From: Halorubrum distributum JCM 10118
GTDB taxonomy: Archaea > Halobacteriota > Halobacteria > Halobacteriales > Haloferacaceae
DNA length: 45,757 bases
Assembly: GCF_000337335.1 (NCBI RefSeq)
Contig: NZ_AOJN01000061.1
Span: forward strand, 1 to 45,757
Direction: 5' to 3'
Shown here: piece after piece, positions 8,075 to 16,283 of the stretch
Layout of the letters: the number at the start of each line of letters is the position of its first letter
Numbering within the stretch: position 1 is the stretch's first letter
Position numbers and translations under genes: made by a program
The notes under the pieces: generated by a model
What the model saw: the letters and a program-made list of their open reading frames with translations, nothing else
What the model was told of the DNA's origin: nothing
Database searches by the model: none

Positions 8075-9412
8075 ATGAACCACGAGCGCTCGCGCGGCCT
8101 GTACGACCGCGCGCTGTCGGTCATGCCGGGCGGCGTCAACTCCTCGGTCCGGGCGACGATGCCGCACCCGTTCTTCATCGAGCGCGGCGACGGCGGCCAC
8201 GTGATCGACGCCGACGGCAACCGATACGTCGACTGGGTGATGGGGTACGGGCCGCTCCTGTACGGCCACGATCTCCCGGACCCGGTCGAGGCCGCCGTCC
8301 AGTCGCACGTCGCGGAGGGGCCGATGTACGGCGCGCCGACCGAGATCGAGGTCGAACACGCGGAGTTCGTGGCGCGGCACGTCCCCAGCGTGGAGTCGAT
8401 CCGGTTCGTCAACTCGGGGACGGAGGCGACCGTCTCGGCGGTCCGGCTGGCGCGCGGTCACACCGACCGCGACAAGATCGTCGTGATGCGGGGCGGCTAC
8501 CACGGCGCGCAGGAGTCGACGCTCGTCGAGGGGTCGCCGGGGGACGCGCACCCCTCCACGAAGGGGATCCCGGACGAGTTCGCCGAGCACACCCTCCCGA
8601 TCCCCTTTAACGACCCCCAAGCGGCCAAGGAGGTGTTCGCGGAACACGGCGACGAGATCGCGGCGGTCCTCGTCGAGCCCATCCTCGCCAACAAGGGGAT
8701 CGTGACGCCGATCGACGGCTACCACGAGACGCTGCGCGACCTCTGTGACGACCACGGTTCGCTCCTGGTCTTCGACGAGGTGATCACCGGGTTCCGGGTG
8801 GGCGGCCTCGGCTGCGCGCAGTCGAAGTTCGGCGTCACCCCCGACGTGACGACGTTCGGCAAGATCATCGGCGGCGGCTTCCCGGTCGGCGCGATCGGCG
8901 GGAAAGCGGAGATAATCGAGGGGTTCACGCCCGCGGGCGACGTGTTCCAGTCCGGCACCTTCTCCGGCCACCCGGTGACGATGGCCGCGGGGAAGGCCGG
9001 ACTGGAGTACGCGGCCGAAAACGACGTGTACGAGCACGTCAACCGCCTCGGGCGGAAGCTCCGCGAGGGGATCGCGGAGATCTGCGCCGAGCGCGCGCCG
9101 GAGTACACCGTCGTCGGCACCGACTCGATGTTCAAGACGATCTTCACCCGCGAGGCGCCCGCCGACGTCGACGACTGCTGTGCGGGCGGCTGCCGACAGG
9201 ACCCCGACTGCGCCCGGTACGACCACTGCCCGAAGACGGGCGCGGACGTCGCCGCGGCCGCGACCGACCGCTGGGAGCGCGTGTTCTGGCAGGAGATGAA
9301 AGAGCAGGGCGTGTTCCTCACTGCGAACCAGTTCGAGTGTCAGTTCACCTCCTACGCGCACACCGAGGAGGACGTCGAGCGGACGCTGGAGGCGTACCGA
9401 GAGGCGATCTGA
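8075..9412 (+). CDS. hemL: Glutamate-1-semialdehyde 2,1-aminomutase
   Basis: HemL is a PLP enzyme converting glutamate-1-semialdehyde to 5-aminolevulinate, the precursor of haem, cobalamin and other tetrapyrroles. The 445-residue product has the family features in order: [11 protein letters not shown] near the start, [13 protein letters not shown] (about 115-127), FDEVITGFR (233-241) and the PLP lysine in [10 protein letters not shown] (K263). The frame opens 22 codons earlier, but ATG at 8075 gives the normal N-terminus. An unusual insertion near 366-386 holds five cysteines (368, 369, 373, 379, 385) in a Gly/Asp-rich loop, which bacterial HemL lacks as far as I recall. Such a cluster may bind metal or form a disulfide (inference). 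The gene is followed by the first copy of a structured repeat element. Confidence 0.95.
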   Translation: MNHERSRGLYDRALSVMPGGVNSSVRATMPHPFFIERGDGGHVIDADGNRYVDWVMGYGPLLYGHDLPDPVEAAVQSHVAEGPMYGAPTEIEVEHAEFVARHVPSVESIRFVNSGTEATVSAVRLARGHTDRDKIVVMRGGYHGAQESTLVEGSPGDAHPSTKGIPDEFAEHTLPIPFNDPQAAKEVFAEHGDEIAAVLVEPILANKGIVTPIDGYHETLRDLCDDHGSLLVFDEVITGFRVGGLGCAQSKFGVTPDVTTFGKIIGGGFPVGAIGGKAEIIEGFTPAGDVFQSGTFSGHPVTMAAGKAGLEYAAENDVYEHVNRLGRKLREGIAEICAERAPEYTVVGTDSMFKTIFTREAPADVDDCCAGGCRQDPDCARYDHCPKTGADVAAAATDRWERVFWQEMKEQGVFLTANQFECQFTSYAHTEEDVERTLEAYREAI

Positions 9413-9483
9413 CGGCGGCTAAATCCGGCATTCGAGACTGGTTTCGTCGCGGCAGTTTTTAAATACGAGAGCCGTAACAGTGA

Positions 9484-9802
9484 TTGCTTATAAAGAGCGG
9501 AGCGGTGGCGCGTGCCTGCGAGCGGCCGACAGGCCGCGAGCCAGCGCGCGCGAGGGACGCGGTGAGCGACGGGCGACCGAAGGGAGCCCGAGCGAACCGC
9601 GAGGCTGGGGAGGTGTGAGGCGCTGTGCGGAGCGGGGCGGGTGGGACTCAAAGGGGCAGCCGTGAGGGCGCCGTAGGCGACGCAAGCACTGGAAGGAGCG
9701 AGCAACGCGAGCGACTGAAGCGCGCAGCGAGCGTACGGCGCCCTCACGGCTGGGGCTTTGGAAGTGTTCGCCGCCGATCCGCTATCAGCTATTTATAAGC
9801 AA
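9484..9802 (+). repeat. Structured ~320-bp element, copy 1 (putative non-coding RNA)
   Basis: Copy 1 is bounded by a perfect 11-bp inverted repeat, TTGCTTATAAA (9484-9494) and TTTATAAGCAA (9792-9802). Inside are three hairpins. P1 is GCGGCC 9522-9527 with GGCCGC 9532-9537. P2 is CGCGGT 9558-9563 with ACCGCG 9596-9601, and an inner CGGGC 9570-9574 with GCCCG 9586-9590. P3 is a 19-bp stem, 9657-9675 with 9734-9752, extended through a GGG/GGG internal loop by CAAAG 9649-9653 with CTTTG 9756-9760. Conserved blocks are GAGGCTGGGGAGGTGTGAGG (9601-9620), GGGACTCAAAGGGGCAGCCG (9643-9662) and CGGCTGGGGCTTTGGA. The left box is placed to act as a promoter, with transcription starting near P1. No protein is convincing. 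It lies between hemL and argG. Confidence 0.85.
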
Positions 9803-10153
9803 GCGACAGGGAATTTGAATCCGTTCGCCGCCGATCCGCTGCCGGTCACGTATAGCGGAACAGTTTTATAGCGGAGATCGGGTACGTACAGGTGATGACC
9901 GCAGCGGCTCGCCGCGACCTCGTCCGAGGCCGACGAGCCCTGCGACCGCGACGAGACGTCCGACCGCCGCGACCGGCTTCCGGCGCGGCGCGACGACGAG
10001 GCCCCTCGGGCCGATAACTTTCATCCCTCGTCGCGTTCGCGCCGTTCCGTTCCGAAGAGTCTCGACTCCGCGTTCCGCGAGCGGCCGCTCCGCCCTTTTC
10101 TTACAATATTAAAACCGCTGAATTTAAGGGTGTAGGCCGGGTGTACACTGGTA
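9803..10153. other. Region between repeat copy 1 and argG; partial element duplication and promoter
   Basis: The sequence GTTCGCCGCCGATCCGCT, present at 9766-9783 inside the element, recurs exactly at 9823-9840. A TTTTATAGC box (about 9863) precedes an ATG at 9895 that opens a 40-codon Arg-rich frame (14 Arg, 12 of them CGA) ending at 10017; another frame there looks like acidic haloarchaeal coding sequence without a start, so this may be a decayed gene. A GAGCGGCCGCTC palindrome followed by a CCCTTTTCTT tract lies near 10079-10105. The argG promoter is probably AATTTAAGG near 10120, about 30 bases before its ATG. Confidence 0.45.
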
Positions 10154-11395
10154 ATGACGAGCGTTGCACTCGCGTTCAGCGGGGGACTCGACACCACGGT
10201 CTGCGTACCGCTACTGAAAGAGGAGTACGGCTACGACGAGGTCATCGGCGTCAACGTCGACGTCGGCCAGCCGACCGAGGAGTTCGACGAGGCGGAGGAG
10301 ACCGCCGAGGCGCTGGGGCTCGACATCCACGTCGTCGACGCGAAAGACGAGTTCGCGGACCTCTGTTTCGACGCGGTGAAGGCGAACGCCGACTACCAGG
10401 GCTACCCGCTCGGCACCGCCCTCGCGCGTCCGGTCATCGCGGAGGCCATTCTGGGCGTCGCCGAGGAGCAGGGCTGTGACGCCATCGCCCACGGCTGCAC
10501 GGGCAAGGGCAACGACCAGCTCCGGTTCGAGGCCGTCTGGCGCGGCTCCGACCTCGAAGTGATCGCCCCCGTGCGCGAGCTCGGCCTCACCCGCGAGTGG
10601 GAGATCGACTACGCCGCCGAGAAGGACCTGCCCGTCGAGGCCGGCGACGGCGGCGTCTGGTCCATCGACGAGAACATCTGGTCGCGCGCGGTCGAGGGCG
10701 GCAAGCTGGAGAACCCGGACTACGAGCCGCCGGCGGACATCTACGAGTGGACCGCCGAGCCCGAGGGCGAGACCACCATCGAGATCGCCTTCGAGGAGGG
10801 CGTCCCGGTCGCCGTCGACGGCGAAGAAATGGACCCCGTCCCGCTGATCCAGCACCTCAACGAGTACGCCGGCGGCTACGGCGTCGGCCGCACCGACGTG
10901 ATGGAGGACCGCATGCTCGGGCTGAAGGTGCGCGAGAACTACGAGCACCCGGCCGCGACCGTCCTGCTGACCGCTCACCAGGCGCTCGAAGACCTCGTCT
11001 TAACGAAGAACGAGCGCTCGTTCAAGAAGGGGATCGAGCAGGAGTGGTCGGAGAAGGCGTACGAGGGGCTCGTGTTCGCGCCCGTCGTCGACGCGCTCGA
11101 CGCCTTCGTCGACGAGACGCAGGACGTGGTGACCGGCACGGCGACGGTGAAGGTGTCCGGCGGCGACTGCCGCGTCGTCGCGCGCGACTCCGAGTACGCC
11201 GTCTACTCCGAGGAGATGGCCTCGTTCAACACCGAGGACGTCGCCGGCATCGCCCAGTCGGACGCGACGGGCGTCGCGAAGTACCACGGGCTCCAGGAGC
11301 GCCTCGCCAACGACGTGAAGGCGAGCGTCTCGAAGCCCGAACTGGCCACTGACGGCTCCGGTGAAACGGCCGAGACCGACGCCGACCACGAGTAA
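10154..11395 (+). CDS. argG: Argininosuccinate synthase
   Basis: ArgG condenses citrulline and aspartate, using ATP, to argininosuccinate in the cytoplasm. The 413-residue product begins with the P-loop-like nucleotide motif AFSGGLDTTVCV (residues 7-18). It shows the family signatures GCTGKGNDQLRFE, near residue 115, and YEPPADIYEWT. Length fits the family (about 400). The C-terminal tail is acidic and hydrophilic (GSGETAETDADHE). The ATG at 10154 lies about 30 bases behind AATTTAAGG, so leaderless transcription is plausible. The stop TAA abuts the argH ATG directly (11393-11395/11396), so argG and argH form an operon. These two steps complete the pathway supplied by the ornithine genes and argF downstream. 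Confidence 0.97.
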   Translation: MTSVALAFSGGLDTTVCVPLLKEEYGYDEVIGVNVDVGQPTEEFDEAEETAEALGLDIHVVDAKDEFADLCFDAVKANADYQGYPLGTALARPVIAEAILGVAEEQGCDAIAHGCTGKGNDQLRFEAVWRGSDLEVIAPVRELGLTREWEIDYAAEKDLPVEAGDGGVWSIDENIWSRAVEGGKLENPDYEPPADIYEWTAEPEGETTIEIAFEEGVPVAVDGEEMDPVPLIQHLNEYAGGYGVGRTDVMEDRMLGLKVRENYEHPAATVLLTAHQALEDLVLTKNERSFKKGIEQEWSEKAYEGLVFAPVVDALDAFVDETQDVVTGTATVKVSGGDCRVVARDSEYAVYSEEMASFNTEDVAGIAQSDATGVAKYHGLQERLANDVKASVSKPELATDGSGETAETDADHE

Positions 11396-12868
11396 ATGAC
11401 CGACGACGACCCCGGCACGGCCGTCCGCCGCGACCGCTTCAGCGGCGGCCCCGCCCGCGAGTTCTTATCGAGCCTCGCGGCCGACGCGGCCATCTTCGAG
11501 GCGGACCTCGCGGTCGACCGCGCGCACACGGTGATGCTCGCGGAGCAGGGGATCGTCGACGACGCCGTCGCGGGCGAGATCCTCGGGGCGCTCGCCGACG
11601 TCGAGGCCGCCGGCCACGGCGCGCTCCCCGACGGCGAAGACGTCCACGAGGCGATAGAGACGGCCGTCATCGACCGGATCGGGCCCGACGGCGGCCGGAT
11701 GCACACCGCCCGCTCGCGCAACGACGAGGTGGCGACCTGCGTCCGGTACCGCCTGCGCGAGGACCTACTGGACGCGGTCGAGGCGACCGTCGCCGCCCGG
11801 GAGGCGCTCGTCGACGTCGCGGACGAACACGCGGAGACGGTGATGCCGGGCTACACCCACCTCCAGCCGGCCCAGCCGACGACGGTCGCGCACTACCTGC
11901 TGTCGTACGAGGGCGGGCTCGCGCGCGACACGGAGCGCCTGCTCGACGCCTACGACCGTGCGAACCGGTCGCCGCTCGGCGCCGCCGCGTTCGCGGGGAC
12001 GCCGTTCGACGTCGACCGCGACCGCACCGCCGAGCTGCTCGGCTTCGACGGGACGGTCCGCAACTCGATGGACGCCGCCTCCGCGCGCGACTTCCTCGCG
12101 GAGTCGGCGAGCGCGCTCGCGACACTCGCGACGACGCTGTCGGGGCTCGCGGAGGACCTGATCGTCTTCTCGAACAAGGGCGTCGTCGAGCTCGCCGACG
12201 CCTACTCGTCGACCTCCTCGATCATGCCCCAGAAGAAGAACCCCGACACGCTGGAGCTGACCCGCGGCGTCGCGGGCGACGCGATCGGCGAGGCGACCGG
12301 TACGCTGAGCCTGCTGAAGGGACTGCCGCGCGCCTACAACCGCGACCTCCAGCGCGCCCACGCGAGCGTCTTCGAGATCGCCGGGGACGTGCGGGAGGCG
12401 ACGGAAGTCGCCGCGGGCGCGGTCGCGACCGCCGACTGGGACGAGGCCGCGCTCGCGGCCGCCGCGGGCGAGGGGTTCTCGACGGCGACGGGCGTCGCCG
12501 ACCTGCTCGCGATGGGCGGGATGCCCTTCCGGACCGCCCACGAGATCGTCGCGGCGGCCGCGGAGGCGGTCGAGGACCGCGACTCGCCGGACGCGGCGGC
12601 CGCAAAAGTTGACGAGGCCGCTCGAAAGGTCACCGGCGAGCCCCTCTCCGCGTACGTGAGCCGCGAGGACGTGGCGTCGGCGCTCGACCCGGCCGAGAGC
12701 GTCGCGAGCCGCGACTCCCCCGGCGGGCCGGCCCCCGAGGCGGTCGCCGACGAGCTCGCCGCCGCCGAGGACGGAATCGAAGCGGACGACGCCGCGCTGG
12801 CGGCCGAGCGCGACGCGCTCGCCGCCGCGAGCGAGGCGCTGGACGCGGAGGTCGAACGCCATGTCTGA
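11396..12868 (+). CDS. argH: Argininosuccinate lyase
   Basis: ArgH cleaves argininosuccinate to arginine and fumarate. The 490-residue product belongs to the fumarase/aspartase superfamily. The diagnostic flexible loop SSIMPQKKNP is at residues 274-283, TARSRNDE near 104-111 and the catalytic-helix region GYTHLQPAQPTT at about 152-163. The C-terminal 60 residues are unusually rich in Ala, Glu and Asp, a common halophilic extension. It starts directly after the argG stop without a gap and ends 249 bases before argW, where a separate promoter region is visible. A haloarchaeal length slightly above the bacterial 455-470 is explained by this tail and small acidic insertions. Confidence 0.97.
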   Translation: MTDDDPGTAVRRDRFSGGPAREFLSSLAADAAIFEADLAVDRAHTVMLAEQGIVDDAVAGEILGALADVEAAGHGALPDGEDVHEAIETAVIDRIGPDGGRMHTARSRNDEVATCVRYRLREDLLDAVEATVAAREALVDVADEHAETVMPGYTHLQPAQPTTVAHYLLSYEGGLARDTERLLDAYDRANRSPLGAAAFAGTPFDVDRDRTAELLGFDGTVRNSMDAASARDFLAESASALATLATTLSGLAEDLIVFSNKGVVELADAYSSTSSIMPQKKNPDTLELTRGVAGDAIGEATGTLSLLKGLPRAYNRDLQRAHASVFEIAGDVREATEVAAGAVATADWDEAALAAAAGEGFSTATGVADLLAMGGMPFRTAHEIVAAAAEAVEDRDSPDAAAAKVDEAARKVTGEPLSAYVSREDVASALDPAESVASRDSPGGPAPEAVADELAAAEDGIEADDAALAAERDALAAASEALDAEVERHV

Positions 12869-13117
12869 GCCGCGACCGCGCGGCGGTCGTCAGCTCGGTC
12901 GGCGCCGGGCGAACCGCCGTCGCCCCGATCGGCGCCGACCCGATCGACGACGACGACCGTCCCCGTAGGGGGACATATTTACTACCGAGATCTGACATTC
13001 GATCTCGATACGGCGCTATTTCGTCGAACTGCCACCATTAGCGACCGATATATTTTATGTAAACTATCCAATAAGTTCGAAGCCTTTATGCCCGTTCGAG
13101 GACGAGTCTCTGCCACG
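12869..13117 (+). promoter_or_regulatory. Promoter region of the argW-argF operon
   Basis: A 249-base gap with an AT-rich right half holding several TATA-like boxes: GGACATATTTACTACC near 12970, GATATATTTTATGTAAAC near 13050 and CCTTTATGCCC near 13083. The last lies about 30 bases before the argW ATG at 13118 and fits a short-leader transcript. The clustering of boxes suggests regulated or alternative initiation (inference). The left part is GC-rich and holds nothing recognisable. Confidence 0.4.
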
Positions 13118-13306
13118 ATGACGAGCGACACCGACACGCTGACCGCGGAGGACCCGATCACGGGCGAGGAAATCGAGATCCCGGCCGACGTCGAGGTCGG
13201 CGAGATCATCGACAGTCCGGTCACCGGGACCGAGCTGGAGGTCATCTCGCTCGACCCGGTCGTCCTGGAAGAGGCGCCCGAGCTCGAGGAGGACTGGGGC
13301 GAGTAA
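13118..13306 (+). CDS. argW: Amino-group carrier protein ArgW/LysW, cysteine-less form
   Basis: LysW-type proteins carry glutamate (or 2-aminoadipate) on the side chain of their C-terminal Glu, so that ornithine or lysine is built while attached to the carrier. The 62-residue acidic product ends with the defining EDWGE tail, and the middle VEVGEII/ELEVISLDP matches the family. Family members usually have a zinc site of two CxxC pairs. Here the corresponding residues are Asp12, Thr15, Ser33 and Thr36 (DPITG and SPVTG replace CPxCG), so no zinc site is left. The frame could open 10 codons earlier, but ATG at 13118 is the better start. The downstream genes argX, C, B, D, E and F show that it serves arginine synthesis. 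Confidence 0.92.
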   Translation: MTSDTDTLTAEDPITGEEIEIPADVEVGEIIDSPVTGTELEVISLDPVVLEEAPELEEDWGE

Positions 13307-13384
13307 TGGCGACGACCGCCACGGCCGCGACACGCGAGTGGTCGACATGCGCGTGAGCGCCGACGCGAACGGAGGGGAGCCGAC

Positions 13385-14314
13385 GTGCGCGTAGGGATCC
13401 TCTACTCGCGGATCCGGAAGGACGAGAAGCTCCTGCTCAACGAGCTCCGCGAGCGCGGCCACGAGGTCGAGAAGATCGACGTGCGCAAGGAGCGGTTCGG
13501 GCTGGAGTCCACGACGGCGGCGGTCGACGACCTCGACATCGTCGTCGACCGCTGCCTCTCCACGAGCCGGTCGCTGTACGCGACGCGCTTTCTCGACAGC
13601 TACGGCGTCCCGGTGGTGAACGCCCCGGAGACGGGCGACGTCTGCGCCGACAAGGCGAAGAACTCGCTCGCGCTCGCCGAGGCGGACATCCCCACCCCGG
13701 CGACGGAGGTCGCGTTCACGACGGACGCCGCCCTGGAGGCGATCGAGTCGTTCGGCTACCCGTGCGTCCTCAAGCCGGTCACCGGCTCGTGGGGGCGCCT
13801 GATGGCGAAGATCGACTCGCGAAACGCCGCCGAGGCGATCCTGGAACACAAGGAGACGCTCGGCCACTACGAGCACAAGGTGTTCTACGTCCAGGAGTTC
13901 GTCGACAAGCCCGGCCGCGACGTCCGCGTCCTGGCGGTCGACGGCGAGCCGATCGCGGCGATGACGCGCTCGTCGGACCACTGGCTCACGAACGCCGCGA
14001 AGGGCGGCGAGACGGAGTCGTTCGACCTCGACGAGCGGGCGACCGAACTGGTCGAGAAGGCCTCGGACGCCGTCGGCGGCGGCATGCTCGGCGTCGACCT
14101 GATGGAGGTGGGCGTCGGCGCGGACGCGGACGCCGCCGAGGGCGCCGCGGACGACTACACCGTCCACGAGGTGAACCACACCGTCGAGTTCAAGGCGCTC
14201 GACGCGGCCACCGACGTCGACGTCCCGGCGCGGGTCGTCGACTGGCTGGAGGCGAAGGCCGCGGCGCTGGCCGACGGCGGCGACGAAAACGAAACCGAGG
14301 AGGCGAACGCATGA
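13385..14314 (+). CDS. argX: Glutamate--ArgW ligase (ATP-grasp, LysX/ArgX family)
   Basis: ArgX attaches glutamate to the C-terminal Glu of ArgW with ATP, the first step of carrier-bound ornithine synthesis. The 309-residue product is an ATP-grasp protein of the LysX/RimK group. It has the N-terminal ILYSRIRKDEKLLL, the central PCVLKPVTGSWGRL (about 126-139), the YVQEFVDKPGRDVRV core and C-terminal metal ligands in HEVNHTVEFK. The GTG start at 13385 is preceded by GGAGGGGAG (13371-13379). It could in principle use 2-aminoadipate, but the gene sits in a complete arginine operon and haloarchaea are thought to make lysine by the diaminopimelate route, so glutamate is preferred (inference). The stop overlaps the argC start as ATGA. 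Confidence 0.92.
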   Translation: MRVGILYSRIRKDEKLLLNELRERGHEVEKIDVRKERFGLESTTAAVDDLDIVVDRCLSTSRSLYATRFLDSYGVPVVNAPETGDVCADKAKNSLALAEADIPTPATEVAFTTDAALEAIESFGYPCVLKPVTGSWGRLMAKIDSRNAAEAILEHKETLGHYEHKVFYVQEFVDKPGRDVRVLAVDGEPIAAMTRSSDHWLTNAAKGGETESFDLDERATELVEKASDAVGGGMLGVDLMEVGVGADADAAEGAADDYTVHEVNHTVEFKALDAATDVDVPARVVDWLEAKAAALADGGDENETEEANA

Positions 14315-15360
14315 CCGCCGACACCTACACCGCGAGCGTCGTCGGCGGCACCGGCTTCACCGGCGGCGAGCTGCTGCGGATCCTCGCCGGCCACCCGGGC
14401 TTCGAGGTCGTTCAGGCCACCTCGCGGTCGGCCGACAACATGACCGTCGGGCGCTCGCACCCGAACCTGCGCGGGCTGGACCTGCGCTTCTCGGACCCCG
14501 ACGACCTGGAGTCGGTCGACGTGCTGTTCGCGGCGACGCCCCACGGCGTCTCGATGGAGCGGATAGACGAGTTCTTCGAGGCCGCGGACACGGTCGTCGA
14601 CCTCTCGGCCGACTTCCGGCTCCCCGAGGCCGACGCCTACGACGAGTGGTACGACGGCCACGAGTCGCCGGAGTACCTCGAACGCGCCGAGTACGCGCTC
14701 CCGGAGCTGAACCGCGAGAACCTCCCCGGCGCGGACCTGATCGCCGGCGGCGGCTGCAACGCGACCGCGACGATCCTCGGCCTCAAGCCGCTGGTCGACG
14801 CGGGCGCGCTCGGTCCGGACGCCGGAGAGGTCGTCGTCGACGTGAAGGTCGGCTCCTCGGAGGGCGGTGCCGGCGGCGGCGCGGCCTCCTCGCACCCGGA
14901 GCGCTCGGGCGTCGTGCGTCCGTACGCACCCACCGGCCACCGCCACGAGGCGGAGATCGAGGCGTACCTCGGCCTCTCCGTCTCGTTCACCGTCCACGCG
15001 GTCGACATGGTCCGCGGCGCGAGCGCGACCTGCCACGTCTTCCCCGACGAGCCGGTCTCGAAGGGGGACCTGTGGGGCGCGTACCGCGACGCCTACGCCG
15101 ACGAGCCGTTCATGCGGATCGTCTCCGGCGGGGGCGGCGTCTACCGCTACCCCGAGCCGAAGTCGGTCGCCGGCACCAACCACGGCGAGGTCGGCTTCGA
15201 GCTCGACCCCGGGAACCGGCGCGTCGTCGTCTTCTCGGCGATCGACAACATGACCAAGGGCTCGGCGGGGCAGGCCGTCCACGCGGCGAACGTCGCCTTG
15301 GGGCTGCCGGAGACCGCCGGCCTCGAGTTCGACGGGCTCCACCCGGTGGGGTCGCCATGA
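14311..15360 (+). CDS. argC: [ArgW]-glutamyl phosphate reductase (ArgC/LysY)
   Basis: This NADPH-dependent reductase turns the carrier-bound glutamyl phosphate into the semialdehyde. The 349-residue product has the nucleotide-binding VGGTGFTGGELLRIL (11-25) and the catalytic cysteine in GGGCNATATILG (Cys149). A HRHEAEIEAYLG segment near residue 210 provides the conserved His. The Gly/Ser-rich SSEGGAGGGAASSHPERS segment, near residue 190, is the usual flexible loop. The start ATG at 14311 overlaps the argX stop, and its own TGA overlaps the argB ATG (ATGA at 15357-15360), which implies translational coupling. The open frame extends far upstream, but only as out-of-frame overlap with argX. Confidence 0.95.
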   Translation: MTADTYTASVVGGTGFTGGELLRILAGHPGFEVVQATSRSADNMTVGRSHPNLRGLDLRFSDPDDLESVDVLFAATPHGVSMERIDEFFEAADTVVDLSADFRLPEADAYDEWYDGHESPEYLERAEYALPELNRENLPGADLIAGGGCNATATILGLKPLVDAGALGPDAGEVVVDVKVGSSEGGAGGGAASSHPERSGVVRPYAPTGHRHEAEIEAYLGLSVSFTVHAVDMVRGASATCHVFPDEPVSKGDLWGAYRDAYADEPFMRIVSGGGGVYRYPEPKSVAGTNHGEVGFELDPGNRRVVVFSAIDNMTKGSAGQAVHAANVALGLPETAGLEFDGLHPVGSP

Positions 15361-16283
15361 CGGGCGAGAGCGAGGCGGCGTCGGGGGCAGAGCCCCCGGT
15401 CGTCGTCAAGGTCGGCGGGGCGAAGGCGGTCGACCCGGCCGGCGCGGTCGGCGACGTCGCGCACCTCGCGGCCAACGGGCGCGCGGTCGTCGTCGTCCAC
15501 GGCGGCTCGACGGTCGTCGACGAGACGCTCGAACGGCTCGGCATCGAGCCGGAGTACGTCGAGTCCGCCTCCGGCGTCACCGGCCGCTTCACCGACGCGG
15601 AGACGATGGAGGCGTTCGCGATGGCGATGGCGGGCAAGCTCAACACCGAGCTGACGGCACAGTTCCGGTCGGCCGGCGTCGACGCGGTCGGGCTGAGCGG
15701 CGTCGACGGCGGGCTCCTCGCGGGACCCCGCAAGTCGGCCGTCCGCGTCGTCGAGGACGGGAAGAAGAAGATCCGGCGCGGCGACCACTCCGGGACGATC
15801 GAGTCGGTGAACGCCGACCTCCTCGCCGGGCTCCTCGACGACGGCTACACCCCGGTCGTCTCGCCGCCGATGGCGGGCGACGAGGGCGACGGCGAGGTCA
15901 CTCCCGTCAACGCGGACGCCGACCGCGCGGCCGCGGCGGTCGCGGGCGCGCTCGGTGCCGACCTCGTCCTGCTGACGGACGTGTCCGGCGTGTACGCCGA
16001 CCCGGACGACCCCGAGACGCGCATCGATTCGGCCGCGACGCCCGGCGAGCTGGCGGCCGTCGAGGACGCCGCCGAGGGGTTCATGGGCAAGAAGGTGATG
16101 GCCGCGACGGAGGCGCTCGAAGGCGGGTCCGGCCGCGTCGTGATCGCGGACGCCAACGTCCGCGACCCGGTCGTCGCCGCGCTCGGCGGCGAGGGGACGA
16201 CGATCGAACGGTCCGCGCTGGCTGACGACGACGCCGGTGGCGAGACCGGCGACGCGGACGAAACGGAGGGGATCGACGCGTGA
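15357..16283 (+). CDS. argB: [ArgW]-glutamate kinase (ArgB/LysZ)
   Basis: An amino acid kinase that phosphorylates carrier-bound glutamate. The 308-residue product has the family motifs VVVKVGGAKA near residue 15, VVVHGGSTVVDETLERLG near 42 and the ATP-site strand ADLVLLTDVSGVYADPDD near 200, followed by a GFMGKKVMAATEAL helix near 240. The C-terminus is an acidic tail. It is coupled on both sides: the ATG at 15357 overlaps the argC stop and the TGA overlaps the GTG of argD. By context it acts on the ArgW-bound substrate rather than free N-acetylglutamate, because no N-acetylglutamate synthase or argJ is present here while argW and argX are. Confidence 0.95.
   Translation: MTGESEAASGAEPPVVVKVGGAKAVDPAGAVGDVAHLAANGRAVVVVHGGSTVVDETLERLGIEPEYVESASGVTGRFTDAETMEAFAMAMAGKLNTELTAQFRSAGVDAVGLSGVDGGLLAGPRKSAVRVVEDGKKKIRRGDHSGTIESVNADLLAGLLDDGYTPVVSPPMAGDEGDGEVTPVNADADRAAAAVAGALGADLVLLTDVSGVYADPDDPETRIDSAATPGELAAVEDAAEGFMGKKVMAATEALEGGSGRVVIADANVRDPVVAALGGEGTTIERSALADDDAGGETGDADETEGIDA

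Noticed and set aside
7313-9361. 682-codon frame on the minus strand opposite amt and hemL
   Set aside because: High GC keeps antisense frames open; the sequence is Arg/His/Val-rich and has no family features, while amt and hemL are certain.
9352-9747. Arg/Pro/Ser-rich minus-strand frames in repeat copies 1, 2 and 3 with similar peptides (AAPLSPTRPAPH-like)
   Set aside because: The similarity follows from the shared nucleotide blocks; frames shift, lengths differ, and the substitutions preserve base pairing rather than codons.
13762-15360. Long frame joining argX-antiphase sequence with argC
   Set aside because: Its upstream part is only the out-of-frame reading of argX; argC starts at 14311.
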